Counted from the stretch's first letter, positions 33,374-42,142 are shown. The stretch: 64,000 nucleotides of DNA from Lysinibacillus cavernae (GCF_009724685.1 NZ_WMEF01000008.1:124001-188000); one strand, 5' to 3'. The notes: generated by a model from the sequence alone, not told the origin. Numbers and translations are program-made.

Positions 33374-35191
33374 CTATTGTTGTTGAACAGCCTCTATTTC
33401 CAGTGTCAGACGTTCTAGCTCATCAATTAAATGGCCGATATAGGCAATCGTATCACGAAGCGGTTGGTCTGTTGTAATGTCAACACCTGCCATTTGAGCT
33501 AACTCTACTGGTGATTTTGTTCCGCCAGCCTGTAACACAGCTAACCATTCTGCAACAGCTGCATCTCCCTCTTTTAAAATACGTTGAGACACTTGTGTAG
33601 AAATCGTTAAACCAGCACTATATGTGTATGGATAAAGACCCATATAATAGTGAGGTTGACGCATCCATGTAAGTTCAGCACCTTCAGAAATGTCGACTGT
33701 ATCACCCCAGAAATCTTCCAGCACAGAACGTTTTAATTGATTTAAGATGGTTGCATTGACAGCTTCACCAGCATCAATTAATTCATACACTTTACGTTGA
33801 TAGGCAGCTTCTAGTAAATGAGTAACAAAGTTATGGTAATACGTTTTCGAAACAATATTAGAAATAACCCAACGTTTAAAGCGAAGATCATCATTATGTG
33901 TTAGTAAATAATTGGCTAACAGCATTTCATTCATTGTAGAGGGTGCTTCAATAAAGTACAGAGAAGGTCGACTATTTAAATAAGATTGATGTTCATGTGT
34001 GTTTGCAAAATGACCTGCATGACCAAGTTCATGAATAAGGGTAAAGACTTCATTCATGCGTTCATTCCATGACATCAATATATAAGGGTGACTTCCATAC
34101 GGGCTTGAACAGAATGCACCAGTAGATTTTCCTTTGTTAGGTGCATAGTCAATCCAACGTTCATTGAAGGCTCTGTCCATTAAGTGATTGTAGTCTTCGC
34201 CCATAACGGCTAATGCCTTTTCTACATACTCTTTCGCCTCAGCCATTGATAGTTTTGGATCATAATCAGGATCAAGGGCAATTTTTAAATCCGCAAATGT
34301 CATGTGGTCAATGTCATTGGCTTTTTGTATTAATGTTGCATAACGTCGCATATGCGGTGCAAGTTCTTTAGTAATCAAATCAATTTGACGATTATAGAGC
34401 GAACGATCGACATCTTGGTCAAATAGTAAATAGTCAATAACAGAGTTAAAACCTCGTAGGTCCGCCATTGTTTTTTCTTGTTGAATATGCGTGTTATAAA
34501 CTTGTGCCGTTGTATGCTGATAATCACGCAACTTGCTTGAAAAGGCCTTAAAGGCAGCGTGGCGTACTTCTGTATTCGCTTCAAACTCCCAGTCATTTTC
34601 GTAAAGGACGAAGCTAAGTGGATGTTTTTCACCATTTGCTTCAAAATCGCCAAAGTTCATATCCACTAATTTTGTCGTATTGTACGTTTCATATGGAGCA
34701 TCGAAAGTAGCACTAAATGCTGCAAGTGCTTTTTCAACTTCAGGATGTAGCTGGTGAGGTTTTTGCTTTAACAGTTCCTCTAGATAATGTTTGTAAAGAG
34801 GGCTTAAGGTTGCCGCTTCTTGTAAAACAGCTTCTTCTAACGCCAGTAATTCACTGCGCACGAAAGATAGAGCACTGCTAACTTTTCCGATGGCTGTACC
34901 AAATTTTGCAGCACGCATTTGTGCTACATCATTTGTGCGATCTGTTTCGAGGTTTAAGCTTGCATACGTGCCAATCGGAACAAATCTTTTTTGCAATTCT
35001 TCAAAAGCCGTTAACACTTCAATTACTTTTTGTGCATCTGTAATTGTTCCTTGGTATTGCTGCTCGAAGCTAAGTGCATCGTCAACAAGCTGTGATAATG
35101 TAGGTTCAAAATCAGCATCATTGTTTAGTAAATCTGTTAAATCCCAAGTTTCTTCTACTGCTACATCTTTTCGTAATGGTAAAACTTCCAT
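33374..35191 (-). CDS. pepF: Oligoendopeptidase F
   Basis: An M3B zinc metallopeptidase of 605 residues that cleaves short peptides in the cytoplasm. The HELGH zinc motif is at residues 387-391, with the third ligand in the downstream IEAPSTMNEMLLANYL. The N-terminal helical PepF domain (about 10-190) and the C-terminal GLYPYTYSAGLTIS are as expected. The start ATG follows AAAGGGGTG. Single gene with its own terminator. Confidence 0.95.
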   Translation of the reverse strand: MEVLPLRKDVAVEETWDLTDLLNNDADFEPTLSQLVDDALSFEQQYQGTITDAQKVIEVLTAFEELQKRFVPIGTYASLNLETDRTNDVAQMRAAKFGTAIGKVSSALSFVRSELLALEEAVLQEAATLSPLYKHYLEELLKQKPHQLHPEVEKALAAFSATFDAPYETYNTTKLVDMNFGDFEANGEKHPLSFVLYENDWEFEANTEVRHAAFKAFSSKLRDYQHTTAQVYNTHIQQEKTMADLRGFNSVIDYLLFDQDVDRSLYNRQIDLITKELAPHMRRYATLIQKANDIDHMTFADLKIALDPDYDPKLSMAEAKEYVEKALAVMGEDYNHLMDRAFNERWIDYAPNKGKSTGAFCSSPYGSHPYILMSWNERMNEVFTLIHELGHAGHFANTHEHQSYLNSRPSLYFIEAPSTMNEMLLANYLLTHNDDLRFKRWVISNIVSKTYYHNFVTHLLEAAYQRKVYELIDAGEAVNATILNQLKRSVLEDFWGDTVDISEGAELTWMRQPHYYMGLYPYTYSAGLTISTQVSQRILKEGDAAVAEWLAVLQAGGTKSPVELAQMAGVDITTDQPLRDTIAYIGHLIDELERLTLEIEAVQQQ

Positions 35192-35308
35192 TAATAGACA
35201 CCCCTTTACATGTAAGTGATCTTATTATAACGAAACTATTTCGGAATGTGAAATAATTTAATAGAATAATTGCAATATTCTTAATGAACATCTATTTGCA
35301 TGATGCAT

Positions 35309-35333
35309 GTTTGAAATATTGTCGGTCGGGAAC
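35309..35333 (+). promoter_or_regulatory. Sigma-B-like promoter of dps
   Basis: GTTTGA, a 13-base spacer and GGGAAC, compared with GTTTAA-N12-14-GGGTAT. The -10 is imperfect. Confidence 0.4.
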
Positions 35334-35410
35334 TATATGTGTATAGCCAACATCTTTTGTAACGCATACTAATGGCTAGAATAATCGAGACATTGGAGGA
35401 GACAGGAATT

Positions 35411-35851
35411 ATGACACAAAACTTAAACAAACAATTAAATAAGTTAGTTGCTACATGGTCTGTACTTTATACAAAGTTGCACAATTATCATTGGTATGTC
35501 ACAGGGAGCGCATTTTTTACACTACATGCCAAATTTGAAGAACTGTATAATGAGACAACGCTTAATTTAGATGAAATTGCTGAGCGCATTCTTTCAAAGG
35601 ATGGTAAACCAGTGGCGACATTAAAAGAGCATCTAGAGCTGTCCTATGTGGAGGAAGCAACAGGGAATGAGACGACAGAGGAAATGGTAGCAACGACGAT
35701 TTCGGATTTCCAAAAACTCATGAAAGCATTAAATTCCACAATGGAGCTTGCAGCAGAGGAGGGGGATGATCGTACAGAGGATTTACTTAATGCGATGTAT
35801 CAATCCCTTGAAAAGCATGCTTGGATGTTAAAAGCATTCCTTGAAAAATAA
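35411..35851 (+). CDS. dps: Dps family ferroxidase/DNA-protection protein
   Basis: A 146-residue mini-ferritin forming a dodecamer that oxidises iron and shields DNA. LHNYHWYVTGSAFFTLHAKF and EELYNETTLNLDEIAERIL carry the ferroxidase histidines and acidic ligands of the Dps intersubunit site. The ATG at 35411 is behind TTGGAGGAGACAGG; an ATG 13 codons upstream lacks a site. A sigma-B-like promoter precedes it and a U-tailed hairpin follows. Confidence 0.92.
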   Translation: MTQNLNKQLNKLVATWSVLYTKLHNYHWYVTGSAFFTLHAKFEELYNETTLNLDEIAERILSKDGKPVATLKEHLELSYVEEATGNETTEEMVATTISDFQKLMKALNSTMELAAEEGDDRTEDLLNAMYQSLEKHAWMLKAFLEK

Positions 35852-35866
35852 TAATACTACATCATT

Positions 35867-35906
35867 GCATGTTGGAGAATTTCGATTTTCCAGCATGCTT
35901 TTTTTT
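35867..35906 (+). terminator. Terminator of dps
   Basis: GCATGTTGGA/TCCAGCATGC stem with a small loop and T8. Confidence 0.92.
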
Positions 35907-35982
35907 CTGCTATGAGCGCACTATGACAAATTAGCAACATGTTTTAAAGCGTCATAACAATTATTACAGTTTGGTAAAAAGC

Positions 35983-36007
35983 GTTTGTTTGTATACAGCA
36001 AGGGTAA
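35983..36007 (+). promoter_or_regulatory. Sigma-B-like promoter of the YflT-like gene
   Basis: GTTTGT, a 13-base spacer and GGGTAA, a close match to the sigma-B consensus, 37 bases before the start. Confidence 0.6.
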
Positions 36008-36044
36008 TTACTAAGTAAGCCATACAAAATAGGAGGAATTGAAC

Positions 36045-36479
36045 ATGATGAATGAACAAAACCCACAAATTGAGGTGGCCCATACGCGGGATGAAATGCT
36101 TCATATTTTAGAAAGTATGCGGTTAGAGGGCTATCTTCAAGAGGATATCCATATCATTGCGAAAGATCCCGAACAGCTTAAGGACGTGAAATGGGATGCC
36201 GATGTCCAAACACATGAGGTTGGTAATTGGGTGGACCAATTCAAATCTTGGTTTACAGGCGACTCAGCTGTGACGGAGGGCTTAAAACGATTTAATCTGT
36301 CAGAGGGACAAATTGCTTATTATGCACATCTTGTAGAGCAAGGGAGTATCGTTCTATATGCGGAACGTGAAGATGAAATGGATACGCAAGCCCCATCAGA
36401 GACAGTTGCCGAGCAAGAGGCACGCTTAAAACAGCAAGAGCGTATGATAGAGGCAGAGCAATATAGAAGATTTTTATAA
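36045..36479 (+). CDS. General stress protein, YflT-like
   Basis: A 144-residue soluble protein of the heat-induced stress protein YflT family. IEVAHTRDEMLHILESMRLEGYLQEDIHIIAKD at the N-terminus and WFTGDSAVTEGLKRFNLSEGQIAYYAHLVEQGSIVLY in the middle give the repeat-like alpha/beta pattern; a charged coiled tail ends it. In Bacillus such genes belong to the sigma-B regulon, matching the promoter seen here. The ATG is eight bases behind GGAGG; a TTG two codons earlier is too close. Function unknown. Confidence 0.86.
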   Translation: MMNEQNPQIEVAHTRDEMLHILESMRLEGYLQEDIHIIAKDPEQLKDVKWDADVQTHEVGNWVDQFKSWFTGDSAVTEGLKRFNLSEGQIAYYAHLVEQGSIVLYAEREDEMDTQAPSETVAEQEARLKQQERMIEAEQYRRFL

Positions 36480-36484
36480 TGATC

Positions 36485-36518
36485 AAACCAGCGTGATATA
36501 GCTCTGGCTCGCTGGTTT
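36485..36518 (+). terminator. First hairpin after the YflT-like gene
   Basis: AAACCAGCG/CGCTGGTTT, a 9-bp stem with a 16-base loop and no strong U tail of its own. Confidence 0.55.
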
Positions 36519-36519
36519 G

Positions 36520-36560
36520 AAAATAGACAAAGTCGTTGTTTCGACTTTGTCTATTTTTTT
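36520..36560. terminator. Second, strong terminator
   Basis: A perfect 15-bp stem (AAATAGACAAAGTCG and its complement), a 6-base loop and T7. It also lies downstream of the convergent 118-residue gene. Confidence 0.93.
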
Positions 36561-36600
36561 ATCTAGCAAAGCTTTCCTTTCTAGAAAAAAGCACTACTTA

Positions 36601-36957
36601 TTAAATGCCATCTTTATATTTACCAATGTTTTTCTTTGCATTTAAAATCGAAAGAATCGGATCACTTGCTGGCTTTTCATATGGTTGCTTAAACAGGTTG
36701 AGTAAATGACTAGATTCTTTATGGTCATGGCTTTGTTTAGTTTCCATCAGGAGTACTCTTTGTCCAGTGGGTTTGACAAGGTATTGACGCACATAGCCAT
36801 TTTCGTGTCTAATCTCAATTTTTGATTTGTTCTTTTTTGCGTCTTCCTCTTCACTTCCATCCACATGTCTAAATAAATCCAATAGGCTTTCTGTTCTAAT
36901 AGGTTGATTGAGTTTTGTTGGTAAATAATAGGATGCGTTTCGGGGTTGGATTTGCAT
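36601..36957 (-). CDS. Hypothetical protein, 118 residues
   Basis: Not recognised. A soluble, basic and polar protein without signal peptide or membrane segment. The N-terminus is MQIQPRNASYYLPTK; the middle, KIEIRHENGYVRQYLVKPTG, looks like a beta hairpin; the rest is polar and helical. The ATG with AAGGAG eight bases upstream and a TATAAT-bearing upstream region support a real gene. Single gene. Confidence 0.65.
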   Translation of the reverse strand: MQIQPRNASYYLPTKLNQPIRTESLLDLFRHVDGSEEEDAKKNKSKIEIRHENGYVRQYLVKPTGQRVLLMETKQSHDHKESSHLLNLFKQPYEKPASDPILSILNAKKNIGKYKDGI

Positions 36958-37049
36958 ATATAAATCTCCTTTATATAGTTCCTGTAAAAATTATACTGTA
37001 TAGTAAACTATTTTACATGTAGTTGTGCTATAAATTCAATACATAGTAG

Positions 37050-37087
37050 AAAAGGAAGCTTGAGAGAGAACTCTCAGCTTCCTTTTT
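37050..37087 (-). terminator. Terminator of the EamA transporter gene
   Basis: A 15-bp stem (AAAGGAAGCT-GAGAG type, one bulged T) with a 4-base loop; A and T tracts on both sides. Confidence 0.88.
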
Positions 37088-37119
37088 CATTCGTAAATAA
37101 AGTGACACGACACACTATT

Positions 37120-38019
37120 TTATTGTATAACTTTTTCCTGTGCTTCCTTCTTAATAAAACGTAAGGCATGGAAGTGTTCTAATTGAGCCACTAAATTACC
37201 AATAAGAATAAAGCTACCGCCAATCACTAATTTCACAGTTAAACTTTCGCCGATAAACATCATCGCAAACATAGCTGCAAAAATTGGTTCTAAGGAAAAG
37301 ATTAGGCCTGTATGTGTAGCAGAAGTGTACTGTTGTGCAACAGTTTGACCAACAAAGCAAAACGCACTACAAATGATACCGAGACCTAAAATAGCAATCC
37401 AGGATGTCGTTGAATTTGGCAATGTCGGTGTTTCAAATAGCAATGTTAGGACAAGCGCATAAATACCAGCGAAGCCGAGCTGATAAATACCGTAAGAAAT
37501 CGATTCTACATTACGAGTAAATGAGCTGTTTAAAAGTAAATAAATTGAATAACATAACGCTGCAATCGCTACTAATAAATCACCTGTATGGAAGGCAAAT
37601 GAGCCATTCGCCGTTAAGACTGTAATACCAATCATGGTGCAAATAATCGCAAAGCTAACCGCTCTTGACGGTAATTTTCTATCAATGAAACTGCTGAAAA
37701 TCGGCACTAACACTACAGTTAGGCTTAAAATAAAGCCAGCGTTTGATGCAGAAGTGGATTGTAAACCAAATAAACTTAGCGCGAACACAATGAATAATAA
37801 AAATCCTTGGATAGCCGCATATTTTAATGTTTTACCATTTACTTTGATCATCCGTTTATAAAAAATAAGTCCTGCTATGAAAAATGCGATGATGCAACGC
37901 AATGCCACCACATTATAAACAGCCAATGTTTCAAGCCCCATGACCATAAAGGTATAAGATAGTCCCCAAAACATTGTAACAATAACCATCAATACATTTG
38001 CTTTTCCTTGGATATTCAT
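37120..38019 (-). CDS. EamA/DMT family transporter (RhaT-like)
   Basis: A 299-residue permease with ten hydrophobic helices in two EamA repeats: FWGLSYTFMVMGLETLAVYNVVALRCIIAF in the first half and LGLGIICSAFCFVGQTVAQQYTSATHTGLIFSLEPIFAA in the second, the latter the most conserved EamA signature. The ATG at 38017-38019 is six bases behind AGGTG. It is divergent from a LysR regulator, the usual arrangement for amino acid or drug exporters controlled by that regulator. The substrate is unknown. Confidence 0.9.
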   Translation of the reverse strand: MNIQGKANVLMVIVTMFWGLSYTFMVMGLETLAVYNVVALRCIIAFFIAGLIFYKRMIKVNGKTLKYAAIQGFLLFIVFALSLFGLQSTSASNAGFILSLTVVLVPIFSSFIDRKLPSRAVSFAIICTMIGITVLTANGSFAFHTGDLLVAIAALCYSIYLLLNSSFTRNVESISYGIYQLGFAGIYALVLTLLFETPTLPNSTTSWIAILGLGIICSAFCFVGQTVAQQYTSATHTGLIFSLEPIFAAMFAMMFIGESLTVKLVIGGSFILIGNLVAQLEHFHALRFIKKEAQEKVIQ

Positions 38020-38153
38020 TATGTTCACCTACCATCTGTGTACTAAAACAGTTTTTATACTAAAAATTACTATATATCTTGTATTGTGATTAGTAAAACG
38101 AATGTTTATAATGAATAGAATTAAAAAAATTCATGTATATAGAGGGATTGCGG

Positions 38154-39032
38154 ATGAGCTTAGTTAAATATGAGATTTTAACAAAGGTGGCAGAGGTAGC
38201 AAGCTTTACAAAAGCAGCGGATGCATTAGGATTAACACAGTCTGCTGTGAGTCATGCTGTATCAAGTTTAGAAAAAGAATTTGGTTTTGCCCTTATTCAT
38301 CGAAGTCGTGTAGGTGTTACGCTCACGAGTGAAGGACAGACTATGCTAAGAGCGATGCGTCAGGTCTTGGACGCACAGGAATTATTGCAGCAGGAGGCTG
38401 CTCATATTCTTGGTGTTACCCGAGGAAAGGTTCGTATTGGCGTTATTTCAAGTATCTCGTCCAATTGGATGCCAGAAATTGTAAGGATAATGGATAATCA
38501 ATTTCCTGGGATACAAGTGGAGTTACGAGAGGGAGATTACTATGAAATTGAACAATGGCTACTAAGTGGTGAAGTGGAAGTAGGGTTCTTGAATGGTCAA
38601 AAGTCAGAGCAGTATCAATTTACGGAATTACAACAGGACCCGTTATTATGTATAGTCTCTGATAAAAGTCCATTATTTGATAAGACAGAAATTGATATCG
38701 TTGACCTAGAGGATGTGCCTTTTATCATGACTTCCTATAAAGGAACAAATGATGTAAAGGTACTATTAGAGCAGTATCATGTGAAGCCAAACATACGCTT
38801 TGAGCTGTCAGAGGAGGTAGGTATTATTTCAATGATTTCCCACCACCTTGGGATTAGTATTTTACCTCAATTGGTCATTCAGAATTTGCCTTCAACATTA
38901 AAAGCAATTCCACTAAAGCAAGGTGGCTACCGTACAATTGGTATTGCGATGAAACACCACGCTTCACCAGTAACGAAGCAATTTGCCGAAATTTTAAGTG
39001 CTTGGTTAAAAGAACAAAGCAGCTCCCTATGA
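38154..39032 (+). CDS. LysR family transcriptional regulator
   Basis: A 292-residue LysR regulator: N-terminal winged helix ASFTKAADALGLTQSAVSHAVSSLEKEFG, a linker helix, then a periplasmic-binding-like effector domain (KVRIGVISSISSNWMPEIV onward; ISILPQLVI near the end). The ATG at 38154 follows AGAGGGATTG. It is divergent from the EamA transporter gene with 134 bases between them, so that gene is the expected target. Confidence 0.92.
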   Translation: MSLVKYEILTKVAEVASFTKAADALGLTQSAVSHAVSSLEKEFGFALIHRSRVGVTLTSEGQTMLRAMRQVLDAQELLQQEAAHILGVTRGKVRIGVISSISSNWMPEIVRIMDNQFPGIQVELREGDYYEIEQWLLSGEVEVGFLNGQKSEQYQFTELQQDPLLCIVSDKSPLFDKTEIDIVDLEDVPFIMTSYKGTNDVKVLLEQYHVKPNIRFELSEEVGIISMISHHLGISILPQLVIQNLPSTLKAIPLKQGGYRTIGIAMKHHASPVTKQFAEILSAWLKEQSSSL

Positions 39033-39106
39033 TAGTAGCTATTGAAGCATATCCTTGCATTAAGTTAAAATAGTATTTGTATATAATGTAGAAAATAGGT
39101 GAATGT

Positions 39107-39781
39107 ATGGGGACATTACAGGGCAAAACCGTACTCATTACAAGTGGGGGAACACTTGAAAAATGGGATCGTGTACGTGGGCATACGAATTTATCAAAGG
39201 GGACAATGGGCTGTTATTTAGCAGAGGCAGCACTGGCCGCTGGTGCTAATGTATTATATATGCATGGTTACTTTGCACAGCTCCCAGAAGATCACGACAA
39301 CATGACATTGATTAAATTCGAAGGTATTGAGGATTTAGGAGAAAAGGTTCGTCATGCTGTACAACAAGAACAAGTCGATATCGTCATTATGGCCGCTGCT
39401 GGCTCGGATTGGGTCATTGACAAAGTGTATGATCAATCAGGTAACTTGATGGAGGAGGCAGGGAAAATGCCTTCTGACGAGCCACCTATCATTCATTTTA
39501 AAAAAGCACCAAAAGTATTAGGGCAAATCAAGGGCTGGCAACCGAATGTGACGTTAGTAGGCTTTAAGCTGGAAGCTACGAGTGATGAGGAATTTTTACT
39601 AGCTCGTGCACGACTGCGTATGGAAACAGCGGATGCACAATTTATGGTAGCAAATAGCTCACAATCTTTATATGGCAAGGATGAGCCTCATTGGATCGTG
39701 CCTGCTAAGGGACAAGTAATCAAGGTGATGGGCAAGCAACATACAGCACAAGCTTTAATAGCTTGTTTACAAGGGCAATAA
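39107..39781 (+). CDS. CoaB-like phosphopantothenate-cysteine ligase domain protein
   Basis: A 224-residue single-domain protein of the DFP/CoaB fold. VLITSGGTLEKWDRVRGHTNLSKGTMG is the nucleotide-binding start, VDIVIMAAAGSDWVIDKV the central motif, and VGFKLEATSDEEFLLARARL plus VANSSQSLYGKDE the end. It lacks the CoaC flavin domain, as in the stand-alone CoaB of streptococci. Whether it makes 4'-phosphopantothenoylcysteine or is a paralogue of a bifunctional CoaBC elsewhere is open. The ATG lies behind ATAGGTGA; followed by a hairpin. Confidence 0.8.
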   Translation: MGTLQGKTVLITSGGTLEKWDRVRGHTNLSKGTMGCYLAEAALAAGANVLYMHGYFAQLPEDHDNMTLIKFEGIEDLGEKVRHAVQQEQVDIVIMAAAGSDWVIDKVYDQSGNLMEEAGKMPSDEPPIIHFKKAPKVLGQIKGWQPNVTLVGFKLEATSDEEFLLARARLRMETADAQFMVANSSQSLYGKDEPHWIVPAKGQVIKVMGKQHTAQALIACLQGQ

Positions 39782-39787
39782 TAAGTG

Positions 39788-39823
39788 AACTGTGGAGAGG
39801 GTTATACTTCTGCACAGTTTTTT
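39788..39823 (+). terminator. Terminator of the CoaB-like gene
   Basis: AACTGTG/CACAGTT, with inner AGA/TCT pairing, and T5. Confidence 0.75.
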
Positions 39824-39885
39824 CTTGTGTAAAATATTGGTTTAATTTATTATTTACTTAACGTTCGGTAAAAAAGGAGGACATT

Positions 39886-40488
39886 ATGGGAAATAAAGAA
39901 CAAACCTTTCAAAGGATTATAGAAGTAGCCTATGTGATGTTTGCAGAAAAAGGATTTGAAAAAACAAGCTTAGCGATGATTGCAGCCGAGGTAGGTATTT
40001 CAAAACCAGCCATTTATTATTATTTTCCATCAAAGGATCAACTGATTGCTTACTTGTTTGAAGAACTTTATAAAGAAATTCAACGTGATATAGTTGTTGA
40101 TTTCAATGAGCTTTCTCCAACAAATTTTAAAGACATACTGCTGGAGCTTGGTTACAAGTCCATTGACGAGCAGAGTAAGGATCCTTACTTTAATAAAATA
40201 TTTAATCAATATTTGCTGTTAGCTGCTCGGGATGAAAGCTATATGAATCAATTATTAGCGCTACAAACAAATTTTTTAGCAAGTTTTTATGATGTCCTAC
40301 AATATGCCGTACAGCTAGGCGTAATAGCTGATCATGGCAACATTGAAGCCAAGGCCCATATGCTAGCCTTGCTGTATGATAATATTGGGAATTTTATGTT
40401 AACGAACAGTCCATTGAACTATAAAGCTATTTGGAAGGAGGCAGTAAATTGCGTCCTTCAAGGGGGGAAAGATGACGAAGGTGAATGA
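39886..40488 (+). CDS. TetR family transcriptional regulator
   Basis: A 200-residue TetR regulator. The DNA-binding helices are FEKTSLAMIAAEVGISKPAIYYYFPSKDQLI at about residues 24-54; the ligand domain is all helical. ATG behind AAAAAGGAGG. Its 3' end overlaps the DUF418 membrane gene by 17 bases, so the two are coupled and the regulator probably controls this pair. Confidence 0.92.
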   Translation: MGNKEQTFQRIIEVAYVMFAEKGFEKTSLAMIAAEVGISKPAIYYYFPSKDQLIAYLFEELYKEIQRDIVVDFNELSPTNFKDILLELGYKSIDEQSKDPYFNKIFNQYLLLAARDESYMNQLLALQTNFLASFYDVLQYAVQLGVIADHGNIEAKAHMLALLYDNIGNFMLTNSPLNYKAIWKEAVNCVLQGGKDDEGE

Positions 40489-41566
40489 TCATCGTCGTAT
40501 TGAAGGGCTAGATTTCGCAAGGGCGCTAGCAATGCTAGGTATGTTCATTGTAAACTTTGGCGTTATTACAGGATCTACTGCCAATGGTTCAAAATGGCTC
40601 ATTCATTTGCAAAGTCTTTTTGAAGGGCGTGCTTCTGCTGTATTTGTCATGTTGGCGGGTATTGGTATAGCCTTTATGACCCGTCAATCCAGAGAAACGA
40701 AAGACCCGCTTCTTATCCAACAAAATAAGCTGACTTTATGGAAGAGATCACTTTTTTTGTTTGTGTTAGGGATGGTGCTATATGCTGTGGGTTGGACAGG
40801 TGATATTTTACATTATTATGGTGTTTATATGTTTCTTGCAGCTTTTTTAATAGGAAAGTCAAAGAAAACAATGTTGTTTGTTATTAGTGTGATTTTGATC
40901 CTTTCACAATGGCTCCAAATACAATTTAATTATCTAACAGGTTGGCATCCGAAAAATATTTTATTAGAATATCTTGATTTCTGGTCTGCGCAAGGTTTTA
41001 TGAGAAATTTAGTTTTTAATGGCTACCATCCTGTATTCCCATGGATTTGTTTCTTTCTCATTGGTATGATGATAGGCGATTTAGATATAAGAAACCGTGT
41101 AGTGAGAAAGAAATTAATAGCGACGGGTTTCTTGCTATTAACTGTTACTGAAATTTTTTCAAAGGTGATCATTAAAGGTATGACGCAGCATTACTTAGAT
41201 GTCGAGAGTGCATTGTACTTGTTTGATACGGGACCAATTCCGCCAAATATGATGTATGTTTTATCTAATACGGCTTCAGCTATCATCGTTATTGTGTGCT
41301 CCATGTATCTTGTAGAGACATGCCAAAATAAAGGGATAGAAGCTATGATAAAAACGGGTCAAATGTCTTTAACTCACTATGTTGGTCATGTTTTTATTGG
41401 GATTGGCATTTTATTCGCTGTCAATAAGATGGAAAATCAACCACTCGTCTTTTCAATGCTTTACGCATTTGGTTATTTTATTGGATGTGTCCTGTTTTCT
41501 GTATGGTGGAGAGCAAACCATAAACGGGGGCCACTAGAAATCGTTTTGAGAAAATGGGGCAAATAA
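40472..41566 (+). CDS. DUF418 family membrane protein
   Basis: A 364-residue polytopic protein with 8-10 hydrophobic helices. RIEGLDFARALAMLGMFIVNFG is the family N-terminus shared with acyltransferase-3-like proteins; the C-terminal DUF418 domain holds KTGQMSLTHYVGHVFIGIGILF and the ending WWRANHKRGPLEIVLRKW. The function is unknown, perhaps transport or acylation at the membrane. It starts inside the tetR gene behind AAGGGGGGAAAG. Confidence 0.87.
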   Translation: MTKVNDHRRIEGLDFARALAMLGMFIVNFGVITGSTANGSKWLIHLQSLFEGRASAVFVMLAGIGIAFMTRQSRETKDPLLIQQNKLTLWKRSLFLFVLGMVLYAVGWTGDILHYYGVYMFLAAFLIGKSKKTMLFVISVILILSQWLQIQFNYLTGWHPKNILLEYLDFWSAQGFMRNLVFNGYHPVFPWICFFLIGMMIGDLDIRNRVVRKKLIATGFLLLTVTEIFSKVIIKGMTQHYLDVESALYLFDTGPIPPNMMYVLSNTASAIIVIVCSMYLVETCQNKGIEAMIKTGQMSLTHYVGHVFIGIGILFAVNKMENQPLVFSMLYAFGYFIGCVLFSVWWRANHKRGPLEIVLRKWGK

Positions 41567-41685
41567 AAAATGAAGGTTAGCTAACTATTTACTATTGCTT
41601 AGGCATAAAATACATTAGTATAGGCACTTTCATGATGATAATTCTATATTACAAAGTATTCAACTAGGTTTTCTAATATTTTATA

Positions 41686-41714
41686 TTGACATTCGTATAA
41701 CAGAATTATAGAAT
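41686..41714 (+). promoter_or_regulatory. Sigma-A promoter of the SAM riboswitch transcript
   Basis: TTGACA, a 17-base spacer and TAGAAT, about 20 bases before the riboswitch begins. Confidence 0.75.
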
Positions 41715-41734
41715 TATTTTCAAGAAACGCAGTA

Positions 41735-41866
41735 CTCTTATCAAGAGAGGTGGAGGGATTTGGCCCAATGAAGCCTCGGCAACCAAAAAGATAGGTGCCA
41801 AATCCAACAGATGGTATCTGATAGATAGGAGGGGCTATCAATCAGTTTGATGCCTTGGCTCCTTTT
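41735..41866 (+). ncRNA. SAM-I (S-box) riboswitch with expression platform
   Basis: The conserved core is seen directly: AAGAGAGGTGGAGGGA (5' P2 side), GCCC-ATGAAGCCTCGGCAACC (with the K-turn and pseudoknot bases), AGGTGCCAAATCC and the closing TCTGATAGATAGG. Downstream, 41828-41866 can fold into a hairpin ending CTCCTTTT, the likely terminator. High S-adenosylmethionine should stop transcription before yezD. Confidence 0.93.
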
Positions 41867-41898
41867 GAAAAAAGGATGAGAAAGAAGGGGTGTGTCGT

Positions 41899-42054
41899 AT
41901 GGCTCAGTCGGCAAAGGTAGATGATAAGAAATTAGAGGCAATTGCTAAGGCAATTCAAAATCTTGAATTTGGTGAAGTGCATATTACGATTCAAGATGGT
42001 GTGATTGTGCAAATTAATAGGCTTGAAAAGCAGAGATTTCCGCAGAAAAAATAA
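41899..42054 (+). CDS. yezD: YezD family small protein (DUF2292)
   Basis: A 51-residue protein: a short helix (KKLEAIAKAIQNLEFGEV) then a beta hairpin VHITIQDGVIVQINRLEK, the typical YezD/DUF2292 fold. In Bacillus, YezD proteins sit with S-box-controlled sulfur-assimilation genes; here the gene stands alone behind the riboswitch and is followed by a strong terminator. The ATG is eight bases behind AAGGGG. A role in sulfur metabolism is inferred from its control and family context; the molecular action is unknown. Confidence 0.88.
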   Translation: MAQSAKVDDKKLEAIAKAIQNLEFGEVHITIQDGVIVQINRLEKQRFPQKK

Positions 42055-42077
42055 GATGATTTCAGTTGAACGATGTC

Positions 42078-42134
42078 AAAAGGCCACAAATAAGCATGAA
42101 GGATATCCTTTGCTTACAAGTGGCCCTTTTTTTG
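42078..42134. terminator. Bidirectional terminator, yezD / flavin reductase
   Basis: A long hairpin with GGCCAC/GTGGCC outer pairs and AAGGATATCCTT at the tip, with A-rich and T7 flanks. Confidence 0.9.
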
Positions 42135-42142
42135 CGTAAACG

